Origin: an uncultured Oscillospiraceae bacterium | GTDB lineage: Bacteria > Bacillota > Clostridia > Oscillospirales > Oscillospiraceae | Direction of reading: 5' to 3' | Length of the DNA: 64,000 nucleotides | NCBI GenBank assembly: GCA_944387035.1 | Contig: CALXDJ010000001.1 | Location: 62,001 to 126,000, forward strand | Part shown: positions 42,691-51,027 of the stretch, in pieces | How positions within the stretch are numbered: the first letter of the stretch is position 1 | Layout of the letters: each line of letters opens with the position of its first letter | The notes under the pieces: model-generated | The model's input: only the letters and a program-made list of their open reading frames with translations | What the model was told of the DNA's origin: nothing | Database searches by the model: none | Translations under genes and position numbers: made by a program

Positions 42691-43701
42691 ATGAACCATA
42701 AACGTGTGGGCCGGCAAACGGTTGCTCTGGAACACCCTCCTTCCGTGGCGGCCTTTGCCAATATCGGCGGAAAATTCGAGGGACAAGGTCCCCTGAAGGA
42801 TTACTTCGACGAATTGTGTGACGACGCTTTTTTTGGAGAGAAAACCTGGGAGAAAGCCGAGTCCACCATGCAAAAACGAGTGCTCAAACGCGCCCTGGAA
42901 CGGGCCGATCTGGAACCGAAGGACGTGGACTATATTCTGGCCGGTGACCTGCTGAACCAGTGCATTGGCTCCTCCTTCAGCGTGCGGGAATTCGGCATTC
43001 CGTTTTACGGCCTCTACGGCGCCTGCTCCACCATGGGCGAATCTCTTTCCCTGGCAGCCCTGCTGATTGACGGCGGATTTGCCGATACCGTAGCCGCCAT
43101 GACCAGTTCCCACTTCTGCACCGCGGAGCGGCAGTATCGCATGCCGGTCCCCTATGGAAGTCAACGCTCCCCCACAGCGCAGTGGACTGCCACCGCCGCA
43201 GGCTGCACGATCCTGCGCAGCAGCGGCTCCGGCCCCTATATCACCCACGTCACCTGTGGAAAGGTGGTGGACAAGGGAATCACGGACGCCAACAACATGG
43301 GAGCGGCCATGGCCCCCGCAGCCTATGACACCCTCTCCGCTTTCTTTCAGGACACCGGCACGCGCCCGGATGAATACGATCTCATCCTCACCGGAGACCT
43401 GGGAGAATTGGGCCATCGCATTGTTCTGGATCTTTTTGCACAGCAGGGCGTGGAGTTGGGAAATCGCTATCAGGACTGCGGCATGCTTTTGTATGACCGG
43501 GAACGGCAGGATATGCATGCCGGAGCCTCCGGCTGCGGCTGTTCGGCATCCGTGCTCAACGGATATCTGCTCACACAGCTGCGCCGAGGCAAATGGAAGC
43601 GGATTCTGTTTGCTCCCACTGGTGCGCTGCTCTCTCCCACCTCCAGTTTTCAAGGGGAATCCATCCCCGGCGTGTGCCATGCGCTTTGTTTTCAGGCCTG
43701 A
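42691..43701 (+). CDS. spoVAD: Stage V sporulation protein AD
   Basis: Thiolase-fold protein of the SpoVA channel that binds dipicolinic acid and moves it into the forespore. 336 residues. Motifs: LEPKDVDYILAGDLLNQCIG, FYGLYGACSTMGESLSLAAL, SSHFCTAERQYRMPVPYGSQ, and GASGCGCSASVLNGYLL. Start at 42691 from GAGGTGG. Followed 30 nt later by spoVAE. In clostridia the usual order is spoVAC-spoVAD-spoVAE; spoVAC is not next to it here. Confidence 0.95.
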   Translation: MNHKRVGRQTVALEHPPSVAAFANIGGKFEGQGPLKDYFDELCDDAFFGEKTWEKAESTMQKRVLKRALERADLEPKDVDYILAGDLLNQCIGSSFSVREFGIPFYGLYGACSTMGESLSLAALLIDGGFADTVAAMTSSHFCTAERQYRMPVPYGSQRSPTAQWTATAAGCTILRSSGSGPYITHVTCGKVVDKGITDANNMGAAMAPAAYDTLSAFFQDTGTRPDEYDLILTGDLGELGHRIVLDLFAQQGVELGNRYQDCGMLLYDRERQDMHAGASGCGCSASVLNGYLLTQLRRGKWKRILFAPTGALLSPTSSFQGESIPGVCHALCFQA

Positions 43702-43731
43702 GTCCAAATCTCTTTGGGAGGTATCGCGATC

Positions 43732-44088
43732 ATGGAGTATCTCAACGCATTCTTATGCGGCGGCATTCTCTGTGCCATCGGGCAAATCTTAATCGACCGC
43801 ACCTGCCTGACCCCTGCCCGGATTCTGACGGGCTATGTGGTCAGCGGCGTGCTGCTCAGCGCCTTAGGCTTATATGAACCTCTGGTGCAATGGGGCGGTG
43901 CCGGCGCAACGGTCCCCCTTACCGGTTTTGGTCACTTGCTGGCCGGAGGCGTGAAAAAGGCCGTGGCTGCTGATGGGTGGCTGGGTGTCCTCACCGGCGG
44001 CCTGAGCGCGGCAGCCGGCGGCATTACAGCGGCAGTGGTTTCCGGCGTCGTCATGGCTCTGCTCTTCCGCCCCGGCGACAAGCGCTGA
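43732..44088 (+). CDS. spoVAE: Stage V sporulation protein AE
   Basis: Small integral membrane SpoVA component (118 residues, about four membrane segments). MEYLNAFLCGGILCAIGQIL at the start, VSGVLLSALGLYEPLVQWGG in the middle, and LTGFGHLLAGGVKKAVAADG before the last two segments. Start at 43732 with GGGAGG about 10 nt upstream. No terminator was recognised before 44187. Confidence 0.92.
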   Translation: MEYLNAFLCGGILCAIGQILIDRTCLTPARILTGYVVSGVLLSALGLYEPLVQWGGAGATVPLTGFGHLLAGGVKKAVAADGWLGVLTGGLSAAAGGITAAVVSGVVMALLFRPGDKR

Positions 44089-44186
44089 GAAGCTCGGATT
44101 TGTCATCCTTTTGTTCTTCTTTTCCGTGAGAGATCTGTTATACTCTGTTCGATTTCATTCGACACCCATGGAAAGGAAGTTCTTCA

Positions 44187-45446
44187 ATGCGACGTTTGAC
44201 CGCTCTTTTGTTGGCCTTGCTGCTGCTTGCCGCGCTTCCCGCCTGCAGCGCTTCTCAAAACAATACAGATTCCCCTGCCGACAATGCACCAGCAGAAACT
44301 CCCGTTCCGGAACCGGAACCCGAACCCGAGCCGGAACCTTACACGATTTTGGATCCCACGGTCATGCCGGAGGGCGGGAGTCGGGACGGTGTGACCTACA
44401 CGGCTTACGACGGCATCGTGGAGCATTTGTTTTTTCATCCGGTAGTGGCCTACCCGGAACTGGCATTCGACGGAGATGCCCAGTCTGACGGCATTGACGA
44501 CTATATGGTCACCGCCGACGAGTACCGCAAAATCCTGCAAAGCGTTTATGACCGTGGCTATGTTCTGGTGGATATTGCGGACGTCTGGAGTGAAGTGACC
44601 GGAGAAGACGGTCAACCCACCATGGTGCGCAATACACTCTATCTGCCGGAGGGAACAAAGCCCTTGATTCTCTCCTTTGACGACACCAACTATTATGAAT
44701 ACATGCTCTCCAATGGCTTTACCCACAAGCTCATCCTGGGTGAGGATTGCAAAATTGCCTCCTGGGGCCTGGACCCGCAGGGCCAGGAAGTGATCTCCCG
44801 GGACCTGGACGCCATTCCCATTCTGGACAAGTTTGTGGAGGAACACCCGGACTTTTCCCCCTTCGGCGCCAAGGGCTGCCTGAGCCTGACCGGCTATGAA
44901 GGAATCCTGGGCTACCGCACGCAAACGGATACCAAGAGCTGGACCCAGGCCCAGGAAGCCAACCGGCAAAAGGAAATTGACGCCGTGAAGCCCATCATTG
45001 CCGAGCTCAAGCGCACCGGCTGGACCTTTGGCAGCCACACCTGGGGCCACATCCGCCTGGGCACCAAATCTCTGGAGAGCATCCAGGCCGATACCCAGCG
45101 CTGGTTCGATGAGGTGGGCAGTCTGGTCGGTCCCACCACCATCCTCTTCTATCCGCATGGAGAGCGCCCTGACGGAAACGACTGGCAGAATACCGGTCCC
45201 GTGTTCCAGTACCTGCAAAGCCAGGGGTTCCGTGTCTTTTGCTCTGTGGGCATCAACAGCTTCAGCTATATCAAGCAGGATATCTGCGCCGTGATCTGTG
45301 ACCGGCTCCATCCCGACGGCACCACCCTGCGTGGCAGTGACAAGGTGCTGAGCTGGTATAGTCAGTTCTACGATGCCCGGGATATCATCGATCTGCAGGT
45401 ACGTCCCCAGAGGGAAGTCCGCTGGACGCCCAAAGCCCCCGCCTAA
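44187..45446 (+). CDS. Lipoprotein with NodB-like polysaccharide deacetylase domain
   Basis: 419 residues. Lipobox LPAC with Cys20, then a Pro-Glu repeat (about 41-51) as spacer. The deacetylase part shows motif 1 LSFDD (164-166 for FDD), motif 2 SHTWGH (metal His pair) and a YPHGE-type third motif, with long inserts. Likely acts on cell-wall or surface glycans outside the membrane. A weak TATACT box lies near 44138. Start from GGAAAGGAAG. Terminated by a strong stem-loop. Substrate unknown. Confidence 0.82.
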   Translation: MRRLTALLLALLLLAALPACSASQNNTDSPADNAPAETPVPEPEPEPEPEPYTILDPTVMPEGGSRDGVTYTAYDGIVEHLFFHPVVAYPELAFDGDAQSDGIDDYMVTADEYRKILQSVYDRGYVLVDIADVWSEVTGEDGQPTMVRNTLYLPEGTKPLILSFDDTNYYEYMLSNGFTHKLILGEDCKIASWGLDPQGQEVISRDLDAIPILDKFVEEHPDFSPFGAKGCLSLTGYEGILGYRTQTDTKSWTQAQEANRQKEIDAVKPIIAELKRTGWTFGSHTWGHIRLGTKSLESIQADTQRWFDEVGSLVGPTTILFYPHGERPDGNDWQNTGPVFQYLQSQGFRVFCSVGINSFSYIKQDICAVICDRLHPDGTTLRGSDKVLSWYSQFYDARDIIDLQVRPQREVRWTPKAPA

Positions 45447-45455
45447 CATCGCGTG

Positions 45456-45504
45456 AATGCCGCATCCGTACCGTTTGTCACTGGTACGGATGCGGCATTG
45501 TTTT
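45456..45504 (+). terminator. Terminator of the NodB-like lipoprotein gene
   Basis: 17-bp perfect stem (45456-45472 with 45483-45499), 10-nt loop, then TTTT at 45501-45504. Confidence 0.9.
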
Positions 45505-45571
45505 CATTTGGTGGTTCCGCACTGCTCTTCCATCCACAGTTCGTATAGGAGACAGCCTTCTTGGGGGGCAT

Positions 45572-45602
45572 AAAAAACAGGCGGCGGAAATTCCGCCGCC
45601 TG
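45572..45602 (-). terminator. Terminator of the DUF2156-GNAT gene
   Basis: CAGGCGGCGGAA with its complement (45578-45589, 45591-45602), TTTTTT on the minus strand. 45505-45571 shows nothing else. Confidence 0.88.
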
Positions 45603-45613
45603 CCGTGATGGCT

Positions 45614-47017
45614 TTATACCAGTTTTTCAAAATAGTAGAACGTCTCGTCCTCTCCCTTTTTGCGCATACAGGAAGAGAGCATCTGGTAAGAGGCCTGATT
45701 CTCCTTGAAGCACTTGGCCACCACCCGGGAAAGATGAACCTTGTACAGTCCCCAGTTGGCCACAGCGGTAAAGGCCTCCGTGCCATAGCCATGTCCGGCA
45801 TAGGCGGAGTCGATCCGGCAGCCCAGCTCCGCGCCGCCCCGGCAGTCAAACCGGTAGAGAACCGCCTCGCCGATGAGCTTGCCGTCCAAGCGAACGGCGA
45901 AATTCACTGCCTGCCGGTTCTCAAAATCCCGGCGGGCCACCTCATAGAAGCTGTTTTCTTCCACAGGACCGCCCAATCCGCCCACATCGTCATATCCCCA
46001 CCAGCGATTGCGTTCCTGGTCCAGCACCAGGGCATTGTATGCCGGAATATCCGCCGGTGTCAAAGCAGAAAGCGTCAGCCGCTCGGTTTTCAGCTCCGGG
46101 ATCTGACGCACATGGGTCAGCAGTTCATTTTGGGGTTCAAAACAGTACTTGGGCGCCAGCTTTGCCGGGCCGTACTGGAGTTTTGACGTCCGCAGTCCCC
46201 GGTCCGCCGCGTCGTCCTCCCGGTTGATCCACTGGCAGTCGTCACCAAAGGCACAGGCAAACTCCTGCACCAAAGTGGGATACACGCCGGTATAGGAATA
46301 GAGGGCCTTCTCAATATGAATAATCAGAGTATCCCCGCATTTTTCCGCCAGGGACAGCGCCACCAGCTTCTCTCCGTCAAACATGCCGCCTGCCCGGAAC
46401 CAGGACTTTCCCGCCATCTTCAGCATCTGGCGGGCCAGACGCAGCTCATCCCGAGCCTTGGCATTATCCCCTTTGGGAAACTCCGCCTCATAGTCCTTCC
46501 AGAACTGCTCAATGACCGCTTCATCTTTTCCGGTCAGAGGGCGGAAATACGCTTCCGGCCATTGCGTCCGGAACTTTTTGATATGATTGCGCTGACCGGA
46601 ATAGCGGCGCCCGGCAAACAGCTGCAGATCTTCCCGGTAATAGACATAGTCCCGCCAGGTGCGGATGTCGCTCACTCGCACATACGGATACCGGGCCAGC
46701 AGCCGGGCCGCTTTGCACTCCGGCACCACGGAGATCACCGGTGCCGCACCCTGCTCCAGGCAGTATGCCTCAATGGCATCCAGCGCAGCATCTTCATCCC
46801 CCTCAGGCCCCGGTACAGGATAATCAAACACCCAGTGGCCATCATGCTCATTGCGCACCACCAGGCATCCGGCGATCTCCGCCCAGGCCGGATGCAGCAC
46901 CGGGCGCCACATCAGCTTGGTTCCCACGGAATACTCACAGATACCGTAGTTGCATGTTTCATAGTACCGGCGCAGCTTGGCACCGTCCTGCTTGGTCACT
47001 GGCTTGAATTGCTCCAT
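45614..47017 (-). CDS. DUF2156 domain fused to a GNAT N-acetyltransferase
   Basis: 467 residues. The first about 300 residues fit DUF2156 (related to the catalytic half of lysyl-phosphatidylglycerol synthase): MEQFKPVTKQDGAKLRRYYE, YSGQRNHIKKFRTQWPEAYF, LIIHIEKALYSYTGVYPTLV and INREDDAADRGLRTSKLQYG. Residues about 325-467 are a RimJ-type GNAT domain: LKTERLTLSALTPADIPAYN and the acetyl-CoA loop YAGHGYGTEAFTAV. Soluble, no membrane part. Start at 47017 from GGAGGAAGT. Possible aminoacyl or acyl transfer; substrates unknown. Confidence 0.85.
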   Translation of the reverse strand: MEQFKPVTKQDGAKLRRYYETCNYGICEYSVGTKLMWRPVLHPAWAEIAGCLVVRNEHDGHWVFDYPVPGPEGDEDAALDAIEAYCLEQGAAPVISVVPECKAARLLARYPYVRVSDIRTWRDYVYYREDLQLFAGRRYSGQRNHIKKFRTQWPEAYFRPLTGKDEAVIEQFWKDYEAEFPKGDNAKARDELRLARQMLKMAGKSWFRAGGMFDGEKLVALSLAEKCGDTLIIHIEKALYSYTGVYPTLVQEFACAFGDDCQWINREDDAADRGLRTSKLQYGPAKLAPKYCFEPQNELLTHVRQIPELKTERLTLSALTPADIPAYNALVLDQERNRWWGYDDVGGLGGPVEENSFYEVARRDFENRQAVNFAVRLDGKLIGEAVLYRFDCRGGAELGCRIDSAYAGHGYGTEAFTAVANWGLYKVHLSRVVAKCFKENQASYQMLSSCMRKKGEDETFYYFEKLV

Positions 47018-47136
47018 ACTTCCTCCATGCGCCGCCAGGCGCTTTTTTCCGCTTCCTATTGTATTCTGACAGTATACGCCGAATTGTCCGGCCATTCAGT
47101 TGTTTTCGCAACAAAAGGTCTGCTGTCCGCTCCGGC

Positions 47137-47982
47137 TCATTTCAATCCCACATACGCCATGCCCCAGCAGCCCGGCCCGGCATGGGTCCCGATGACAGCC
47201 CCCAGCTCGTCCCACTCATAGGTATGGATGCCCAGGGCCGCGGTTACTTTCCGGGCGTATTCTTCCATGGCTTCCTGGCAGCGGGAGTGCCCAAACACCA
47301 CCGGGCAGCGGCTGTCCACCGGATAGGCCGCGGCAAAGTCCAGTGTGTAATCCAGGGCTTTGGCCTTTCCCCGCACCTTGCCTACAGAACGAACCTCGCC
47401 GTCTACGATGGCGACTACCGGCGAAATCCCCAACATGGTCCCCAGCGCTGCGGCAGAAGCAGAGACCCGTCCGCCCATCTTCAGATATTTCAGTGTTCCC
47501 ACAAATGCCAAAAACCGTACCCGGGGCCGCAGCTGCTCCAGATGATCCACAATTTCAGCGGCTGTGGCTCCCGCATCCCGCAGACGCACAGCCTCCCGGA
47601 CCAGGAGTCCCTCTCCAATGGTCACATTGAGAGAATCCACCAAATGCAGCCGCTCGGCTCCCTCCACCATGCCCGCGGCCACACAGGCAGACTGGTAGGA
47701 ACCGGACAGCTTGGACGAGAGCAGAATAGCCACCACTTCATTCCCGGTATCCAGCAGCGGCTGGAACACATCGCAATACTCCTGGGGATTGAGCTGGGTG
47801 GTCTTGGGCAGGATCTTGGCCTCCGCCTGCTTGGTATAGAACGTTTCCTTATCCAGATCCACGCCGTCCTGGTAAACACCATCCTCGAAAATGACCCGCA
47901 TGGGAATCAGATGCACATTCCGCTCCCGGGCCTCCTGGGCAGTCAGATCACTGGTGGAATCCGTGATAATCTCAATGGCCAT
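47137..47982 (-). CDS. DegV-family fatty-acid-binding protein
   Basis: 281 residues. DegV (FakB-like) proteins bind a free fatty acid and present it to the FakA kinase. Motifs: IEIITDSTSDLTAQEARE at the start, LPKTTQLNPQEY, LLSSKLSGSYQSA, LKYLKMGGRVSASAAALG and the C-terminal IGTHAGPGCWGMAYVG. GAAGGAGGAGCGT precedes the ATG. No FakA (DhaK-like) gene is nearby. Own promoter. Confidence 0.93.
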   Translation of the reverse strand: MAIEIITDSTSDLTAQEARERNVHLIPMRVIFEDGVYQDGVDLDKETFYTKQAEAKILPKTTQLNPQEYCDVFQPLLDTGNEVVAILLSSKLSGSYQSACVAAGMVEGAERLHLVDSLNVTIGEGLLVREAVRLRDAGATAAEIVDHLEQLRPRVRFLAFVGTLKYLKMGGRVSASAAALGTMLGISPVVAIVDGEVRSVGKVRGKAKALDYTLDFAAAYPVDSRCPVVFGHSRCQEAMEEYARKVTAALGIHTYEWDELGAVIGTHAGPGCWGMAYVGLK

Positions 47983-48033
47983 ACGCTCCTCCTTCGGTAT
48001 AACTTGCCCTTTCCGGCAAACGACATTGGTTTC

Positions 48034-48061
48034 ACTATATCAAATTCGGCAAAAATTGCAA
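48034..48061 (-). promoter_or_regulatory. Sigma-A promoter for the DegV gene
   Basis: Minus strand TTGCAA, 16-nt spacer, TATAGT. Confidence 0.65.
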
Positions 48062-48071
48062 GGAATTTGCG

Positions 48072-48100
48072 TTGACACCGTCATTCCCGCGTGCTTTCAT
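48072..48100 (+). promoter_or_regulatory. Probable promoter for the sugar acetyltransferase gene
   Basis: TTGACA, 17-nt spacer, TTTCAT (weak -10), divergent from the DegV promoter. Confidence 0.5.
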
Positions 48101-48132
48101 AAAAGGAGAACCATATAGCGAGGAGGAATTGG

Positions 48133-48753
48133 ATGACGGAACAAGAACGCATGCTCTCCGGTGCTCTGTACAATGCAGGAGATCCGGCCCTGCTGGAGGC
48201 ACGGCAGCGGGCCAAATGCCTGTGTCACCGTTTCAATACCCAAAGTCCGGAGGACAATGCCTATGCCCAGCATCAGCAGGAAACTCTGCAGGCCCTGCTG
48301 GGACATGTAGGGACACAGTGTTGGATCGAAGCCCCTTTCCACTGTGATTATGGTACCCAGATTACCATTGGCGATCACTTTTTTGCAAACTACGACTGCA
48401 TCTTCTTGGACGTGGCGCCGATTGTAATTGGAAATCATGTGTTTTTAGGGCCTCGGGTCAGCCTTTTCACAGCCGGACACCCGCTTACCGCCCAGATTCG
48501 AAATCTGGAGCTGGAGTTTGGAAAACCCATTACCATTGGCGACAGCGTCTGGATTGGCGGAGATACCACCGTGCTGCCGGGCGTCACCATTGGGCCGGAA
48601 ACCGTGGTGGCCGCCGGGTCTGTCGTAACCAAGGACCTGCCGGGCGGCGTCATAGCCGTGGGCAATCCCTGCCGGGTACTGCGTCCCCTGACTGAAGAGG
48701 ACCAGGCATTTTGGCAGGCGCAGCGGGAAGCCTATCTGCAAAGCAGCACATGA
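48133..48753 (+). CDS. Maltose/galactoside O-acetyltransferase-type hexapeptide protein
   Basis: 206 residues, left-handed beta-helix acetyltransferase of the Maa/LacA/NodL group. N-terminal mac domain EQERMLSGALYNAGDPALLE; hexapeptide repeats with IEAPFHCDYGTQITIGDHFF, catalytic His in LFTAGHPLTAQIRN, and IGDSVWIGGDTTVLPGVTIG. AGGAGGAATTGG precedes the ATG. Single gene between promoter and terminator. Confidence 0.93.
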   Translation: MTEQERMLSGALYNAGDPALLEARQRAKCLCHRFNTQSPEDNAYAQHQQETLQALLGHVGTQCWIEAPFHCDYGTQITIGDHFFANYDCIFLDVAPIVIGNHVFLGPRVSLFTAGHPLTAQIRNLELEFGKPITIGDSVWIGGDTTVLPGVTIGPETVVAAGSVVTKDLPGGVIAVGNPCRVLRPLTEEDQAFWQAQREAYLQSST

Positions 48754-48754
48754 G

Positions 48755-48792
48755 AAAAAGAAGGAGAAGGCCGGGCGGGCCTTCTCCTTTTC
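48755..48792. terminator. Bidirectional terminator between the acetyltransferase gene and mreB
   Basis: 12-bp stem AAGGAGAAGGCC with its complement (48761-48772, 48778-48789), A-run and TTTTCC flanks. Confidence 0.85.
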
Positions 48793-48808
48793 CATTTCGC
48801 GGACCGCC

Positions 48809-49834
48809 TCAGTTCATCTGCTTGCGGCGGCTGAGGTTCATGGTGCCGTCCTGCATGTTGTTCAGGGAGTCCAGGCTCTTGCCGGTTCCCAGGGCCACGC
48901 AGGAAATGGCGTCCTCGGCAATCTCTGTATGAATGCCGGTACGGGCGGTAACCAGCTTGTCAAAGCCGGAAACCAGGCTGCCGCCGCCGGTCATGACAAT
49001 GCCGTTGGTGGAGATATCCGCCACCAGCTCCGGGGGCGTGCGCTCCAGCACGGAGTGAATGGCCTCCATAATGCGCTCCACGGGCTCTTCGAAGGCATCC
49101 ATCATCTCGGTAGAGGACACGGTAACCACCTTGGGCAGGCCGGTCAGCAGGCAGCGGCCCTTGACATCCATGGTCTCCTCCTCTTCCTTGGGGAAGACGC
49201 AGCCGATCTGCTTTTTCATCTCCTCAGCGGTACGCTCGCCCACCAGGAGGTTGTGCTTGCGGCGCATATACTTGACGACCGCCTCATTGAGCTGGTCGCC
49301 GGCGATCTTGATGGAGGCACTCTCCACCACGCCGGACAGGGAGATCACGGCGATATCCGCCGTGCCGCCGCCGATATCCACCACCATGTGGCCGTCGGGC
49401 TTGGCAATATCGATGCCCGCACCGATGGCTGCCGCCACGGGCTCTTCAATGAGATACACCTTCCGGGCACCGGCCTGGATGCCGGCATCGATGACAGCAC
49501 GCTCTTCCACCTCGGTAATGCCGGAGGGGACACAGATGATAACCCGGGGCTTGAAGAAGGACACGCCTGCCACCTTGTGGATGAACTCCCGCAGCATCCG
49601 CTCCGTCATGTCATAGTCGGAAATAACGCCCTCCCGCAGGGGACGGATAGCCACGATGTTGCCGGGGGTACGGCCCAGCATAGCCTGGGCCTCGGTGCCC
49701 ACCTTGAGCAGCTTGCCAGTATTCTTATCCAGAGCCACCACAGAGGGCTCGTTGAGGACAATGCCCTTGCCCTTTACATATACCAGAACCGATGCGGTAC
49801 CCAGATCGATACCGATATCCTTCGCCATGGACAT
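48809..49834 (-). CDS. mreB: MreB/Mbl-type bacterial actin
   Basis: Membrane-associated actin homologue guiding cell-wall elongation. 341 residues. MAKDIGIDLGTASVLVYVKG (phosphate-1), VISDYDMTERMLREFI, VDIGGGTADIAVISLSGVV (phosphate-2) and GIVMTGGGSLVSGFDKLV (adenosine site). Solitary, without mreC or mreD next to it, as for Mbl or MreBH paralogues. Start at 49834 (GAGGTGG, 6-nt spacing). Own TTGCAA-17-TATAAT promoter. Confidence 0.93.
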   Translation of the reverse strand: MSMAKDIGIDLGTASVLVYVKGKGIVLNEPSVVALDKNTGKLLKVGTEAQAMLGRTPGNIVAIRPLREGVISDYDMTERMLREFIHKVAGVSFFKPRVIICVPSGITEVEERAVIDAGIQAGARKVYLIEEPVAAAIGAGIDIAKPDGHMVVDIGGGTADIAVISLSGVVESASIKIAGDQLNEAVVKYMRRKHNLLVGERTAEEMKKQIGCVFPKEEEETMDVKGRCLLTGLPKVVTVSSTEMMDAFEEPVERIMEAIHSVLERTPPELVADISTNGIVMTGGGSLVSGFDKLVTARTGIHTEIAEDAISCVALGTGKSLDSLNNMQDGTMNLSRRKQMN

Positions 49835-49905
49835 AAAATTCCACCTCATTGATCTTTCTATACAATATTATGAACGGTTTTTCCGCTTACAATCATACGT
49901 GAGAT

Positions 49906-49934
49906 ATTATAGCGGCAAAATTTCTTGATTGCAA
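49906..49934 (-). promoter_or_regulatory. Sigma-A promoter for mreB/mbl
   Basis: Minus strand TTGCAA, 17-nt spacer, TATAAT. It lies just 8 nt beyond the comF stop. Confidence 0.75.
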
Positions 49935-49941
49935 CCACATT

Positions 49942-50622
49942 TTATGAACTTTTTCCAGTTTTTCCATCCTTTTCCGACGGGGTTCGCGCTGCCACGGCGC
50001 ACATCACTTCCGCCGCTCCTGCCTCCCGCAGCACCCGGGCGCACTCCCGAAGTGTCGCCCCTGTCGTACAAATATCATCAATGAGAAGAATCCGGTGTCC
50101 GGCAACCATCGCAGGGTCCAGGACCTCATATGCCGCCAGCACATTGTCGCGTCTTTGAGAAGCATCCCGCAGTCCCGACTGGGCGGGCGTATGACGGCTT
50201 TTGCGCAGGAGGCGTTTCGGCTCCGCCTGCCACACCCGGCAAGCCGCCCGGGCCAGGAGTTCCGCTTGGTCGTATCCGCGCCTGCGCAGCCGCTTCCTGC
50301 TCACCGGCACCCACGTCACCAGATCAAACTCCCCATAAAAGGCCTCCGCCGCGCATTGGGCAATCATCTCACCCAAACAATCTGCCGCCGAAACCCCCTC
50401 ATGGAATTTAAAGCGCAGCAATCCCTGCCGGGCAATGTCTTCGTACCAAAGCGGTGCTGCACAGCGCAGCCCGGCTTCCAACAGGCGCACGGACTCCCCC
50501 TCCCGGGTCAGGGGAAGGTTTTTCTGGCAGATTGGGCAAACGCCGGACCTGTCCTGAATCTTACCGCAGAACGGGCACCGGGGCGGAAACAGCAGATCCA
50601 GCAGTGCAGTCCAAATACTCAC
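49942..50622 (-). CDS. comF: ComF-family phosphoribosyltransferase-like competence protein
   Basis: 226 residues. N-terminal zinc site PPRCPFCGK and VCPICQKN; PRTase domain with LVTWVPVSRKRLRRRGYDQA and the PRPP loop ILLIDDICTTGATLRECARV. ComF helps single-strand DNA handling after uptake. GTG start at 50622 overlapping the XRE stop by 4 nt, with GGAGGACTGCCCG as ribosome site. Co-transcribed with the upstream XRE gene. The 5' end is part of a 146-bp direct repeat. Confidence 0.93.
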   Translation of the reverse strand: MSIWTALLDLLFPPRCPFCGKIQDRSGVCPICQKNLPLTREGESVRLLEAGLRCAAPLWYEDIARQGLLRFKFHEGVSAADCLGEMIAQCAAEAFYGEFDLVTWVPVSRKRLRRRGYDQAELLARAACRVWQAEPKRLLRKSRHTPAQSGLRDASQRRDNVLAAYEVLDPAMVAGHRILLIDDICTTGATLRECARVLREAGAAEVMCAVAARTPSEKDGKTGKSS

Positions 50623-50708
50623 CGGGCAGTCCTCCGCCGGGGATACGGCGCGGGCTCGTCCGTCAGGCCCACCAGATAGTCCACACTGACACCGTAAAAC
50701 TCCGCCAG
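50563..50708. repeat. Direct repeat copy A (xre 3' end plus comF 5' end)
   Basis: 146 bp, about 93% identical (10 differences by eye) to 51028-51173, offset 465 bp. It covers the last 90 nt of xre and the first 60 nt of comF. Confidence 0.9.
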
Positions 50709-50849
50709 CCGGACAACCAAATGCAGCGGCATCTCCCGCTCACCCCGCTCATATTTGGAATACAAAGACTGATCGCAAAGCAGCAGCTTTGCAATTTCTC
50801 TCTGTTTCAGATCCCGGTCTTCCCGCAGGTCCCGAATCCTTAGAATCAT
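50619..50849 (-). CDS. XRE-family HTH regulator (copy 1, coupled to comF)
   Basis: 76 residues from the ATG at 50849 (an ATG at 50855 and a TTG at 50861 are alternatives). Cro/CI helix-turn-helix with REDRDLKQREIAKLLLCDQSLYSKYERGERE, then the dimer helix MPLHLVVRLAEFYGVSVDYL and a tail DEPAPYPRRRTAR shared with copy 2. Translation is coupled to comF. Promoter region has a TACAAT box and GGAC/GTCC repeats. Confidence 0.85.
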   Translation of the reverse strand: MILRIRDLREDRDLKQREIAKLLLCDQSLYSKYERGEREMPLHLVVRLAEFYGVSVDYLVGLTDEPAPYPRRRTAR

Positions 50850-50874
50850 ATCCATCACCAAAATGATTCTATTC

Positions 50875-50915
50875 TAGGACACATTGTACTTTCTTATTTT
50901 GGACCATTTGTCCTA
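50875..50915. promoter_or_regulatory. Operator-like repeats upstream of XRE copy 1/comF
   Basis: TAGGACA (50875-50881) and TGTCCTA (50909-50915) are an exact inverted pair, with an extra GGACC half-site at 50901-50905. They flank a minus-strand TACAAT box near 50883-50888. Likely autoregulatory sites of the XRE protein. Confidence 0.45.
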
Positions 50916-50923
50916 ATCCATGC

Positions 50924-50958
50924 AAAAAAGCAGCGAAGGAGACAGACTCCTTCGCTGC
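50924..50958 (-). terminator. Terminator between the two xre-comF units
   Basis: 12-bp stem GCAGCGAAGGAG with its complement, 5-nt loop, TTTTTT on the minus strand. Confidence 0.92.
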
Positions 50959-51027
50959 GATATCTATGCAGCTCATCCTTGTATGCCGGACTCCTTGCTG
51001 TGGGCAGGCCACACCGTTCGGAACAGC

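Noticed and set aside
44280-44340. Repetitive ccggaacc-type DNA
   Set aside because: It is the coding sequence of the Pro-Glu linker of the lipoprotein, not a CRISPR or mobile repeat.
47029-47048. GCGCC-GCCA-GGCGC-TTTTTT on the plus strand, terminator-like
   Set aside because: No plus-strand gene precedes it; it lies in the leader of the minus-strand DUF2156-GNAT gene and the stem is only 5 bp.
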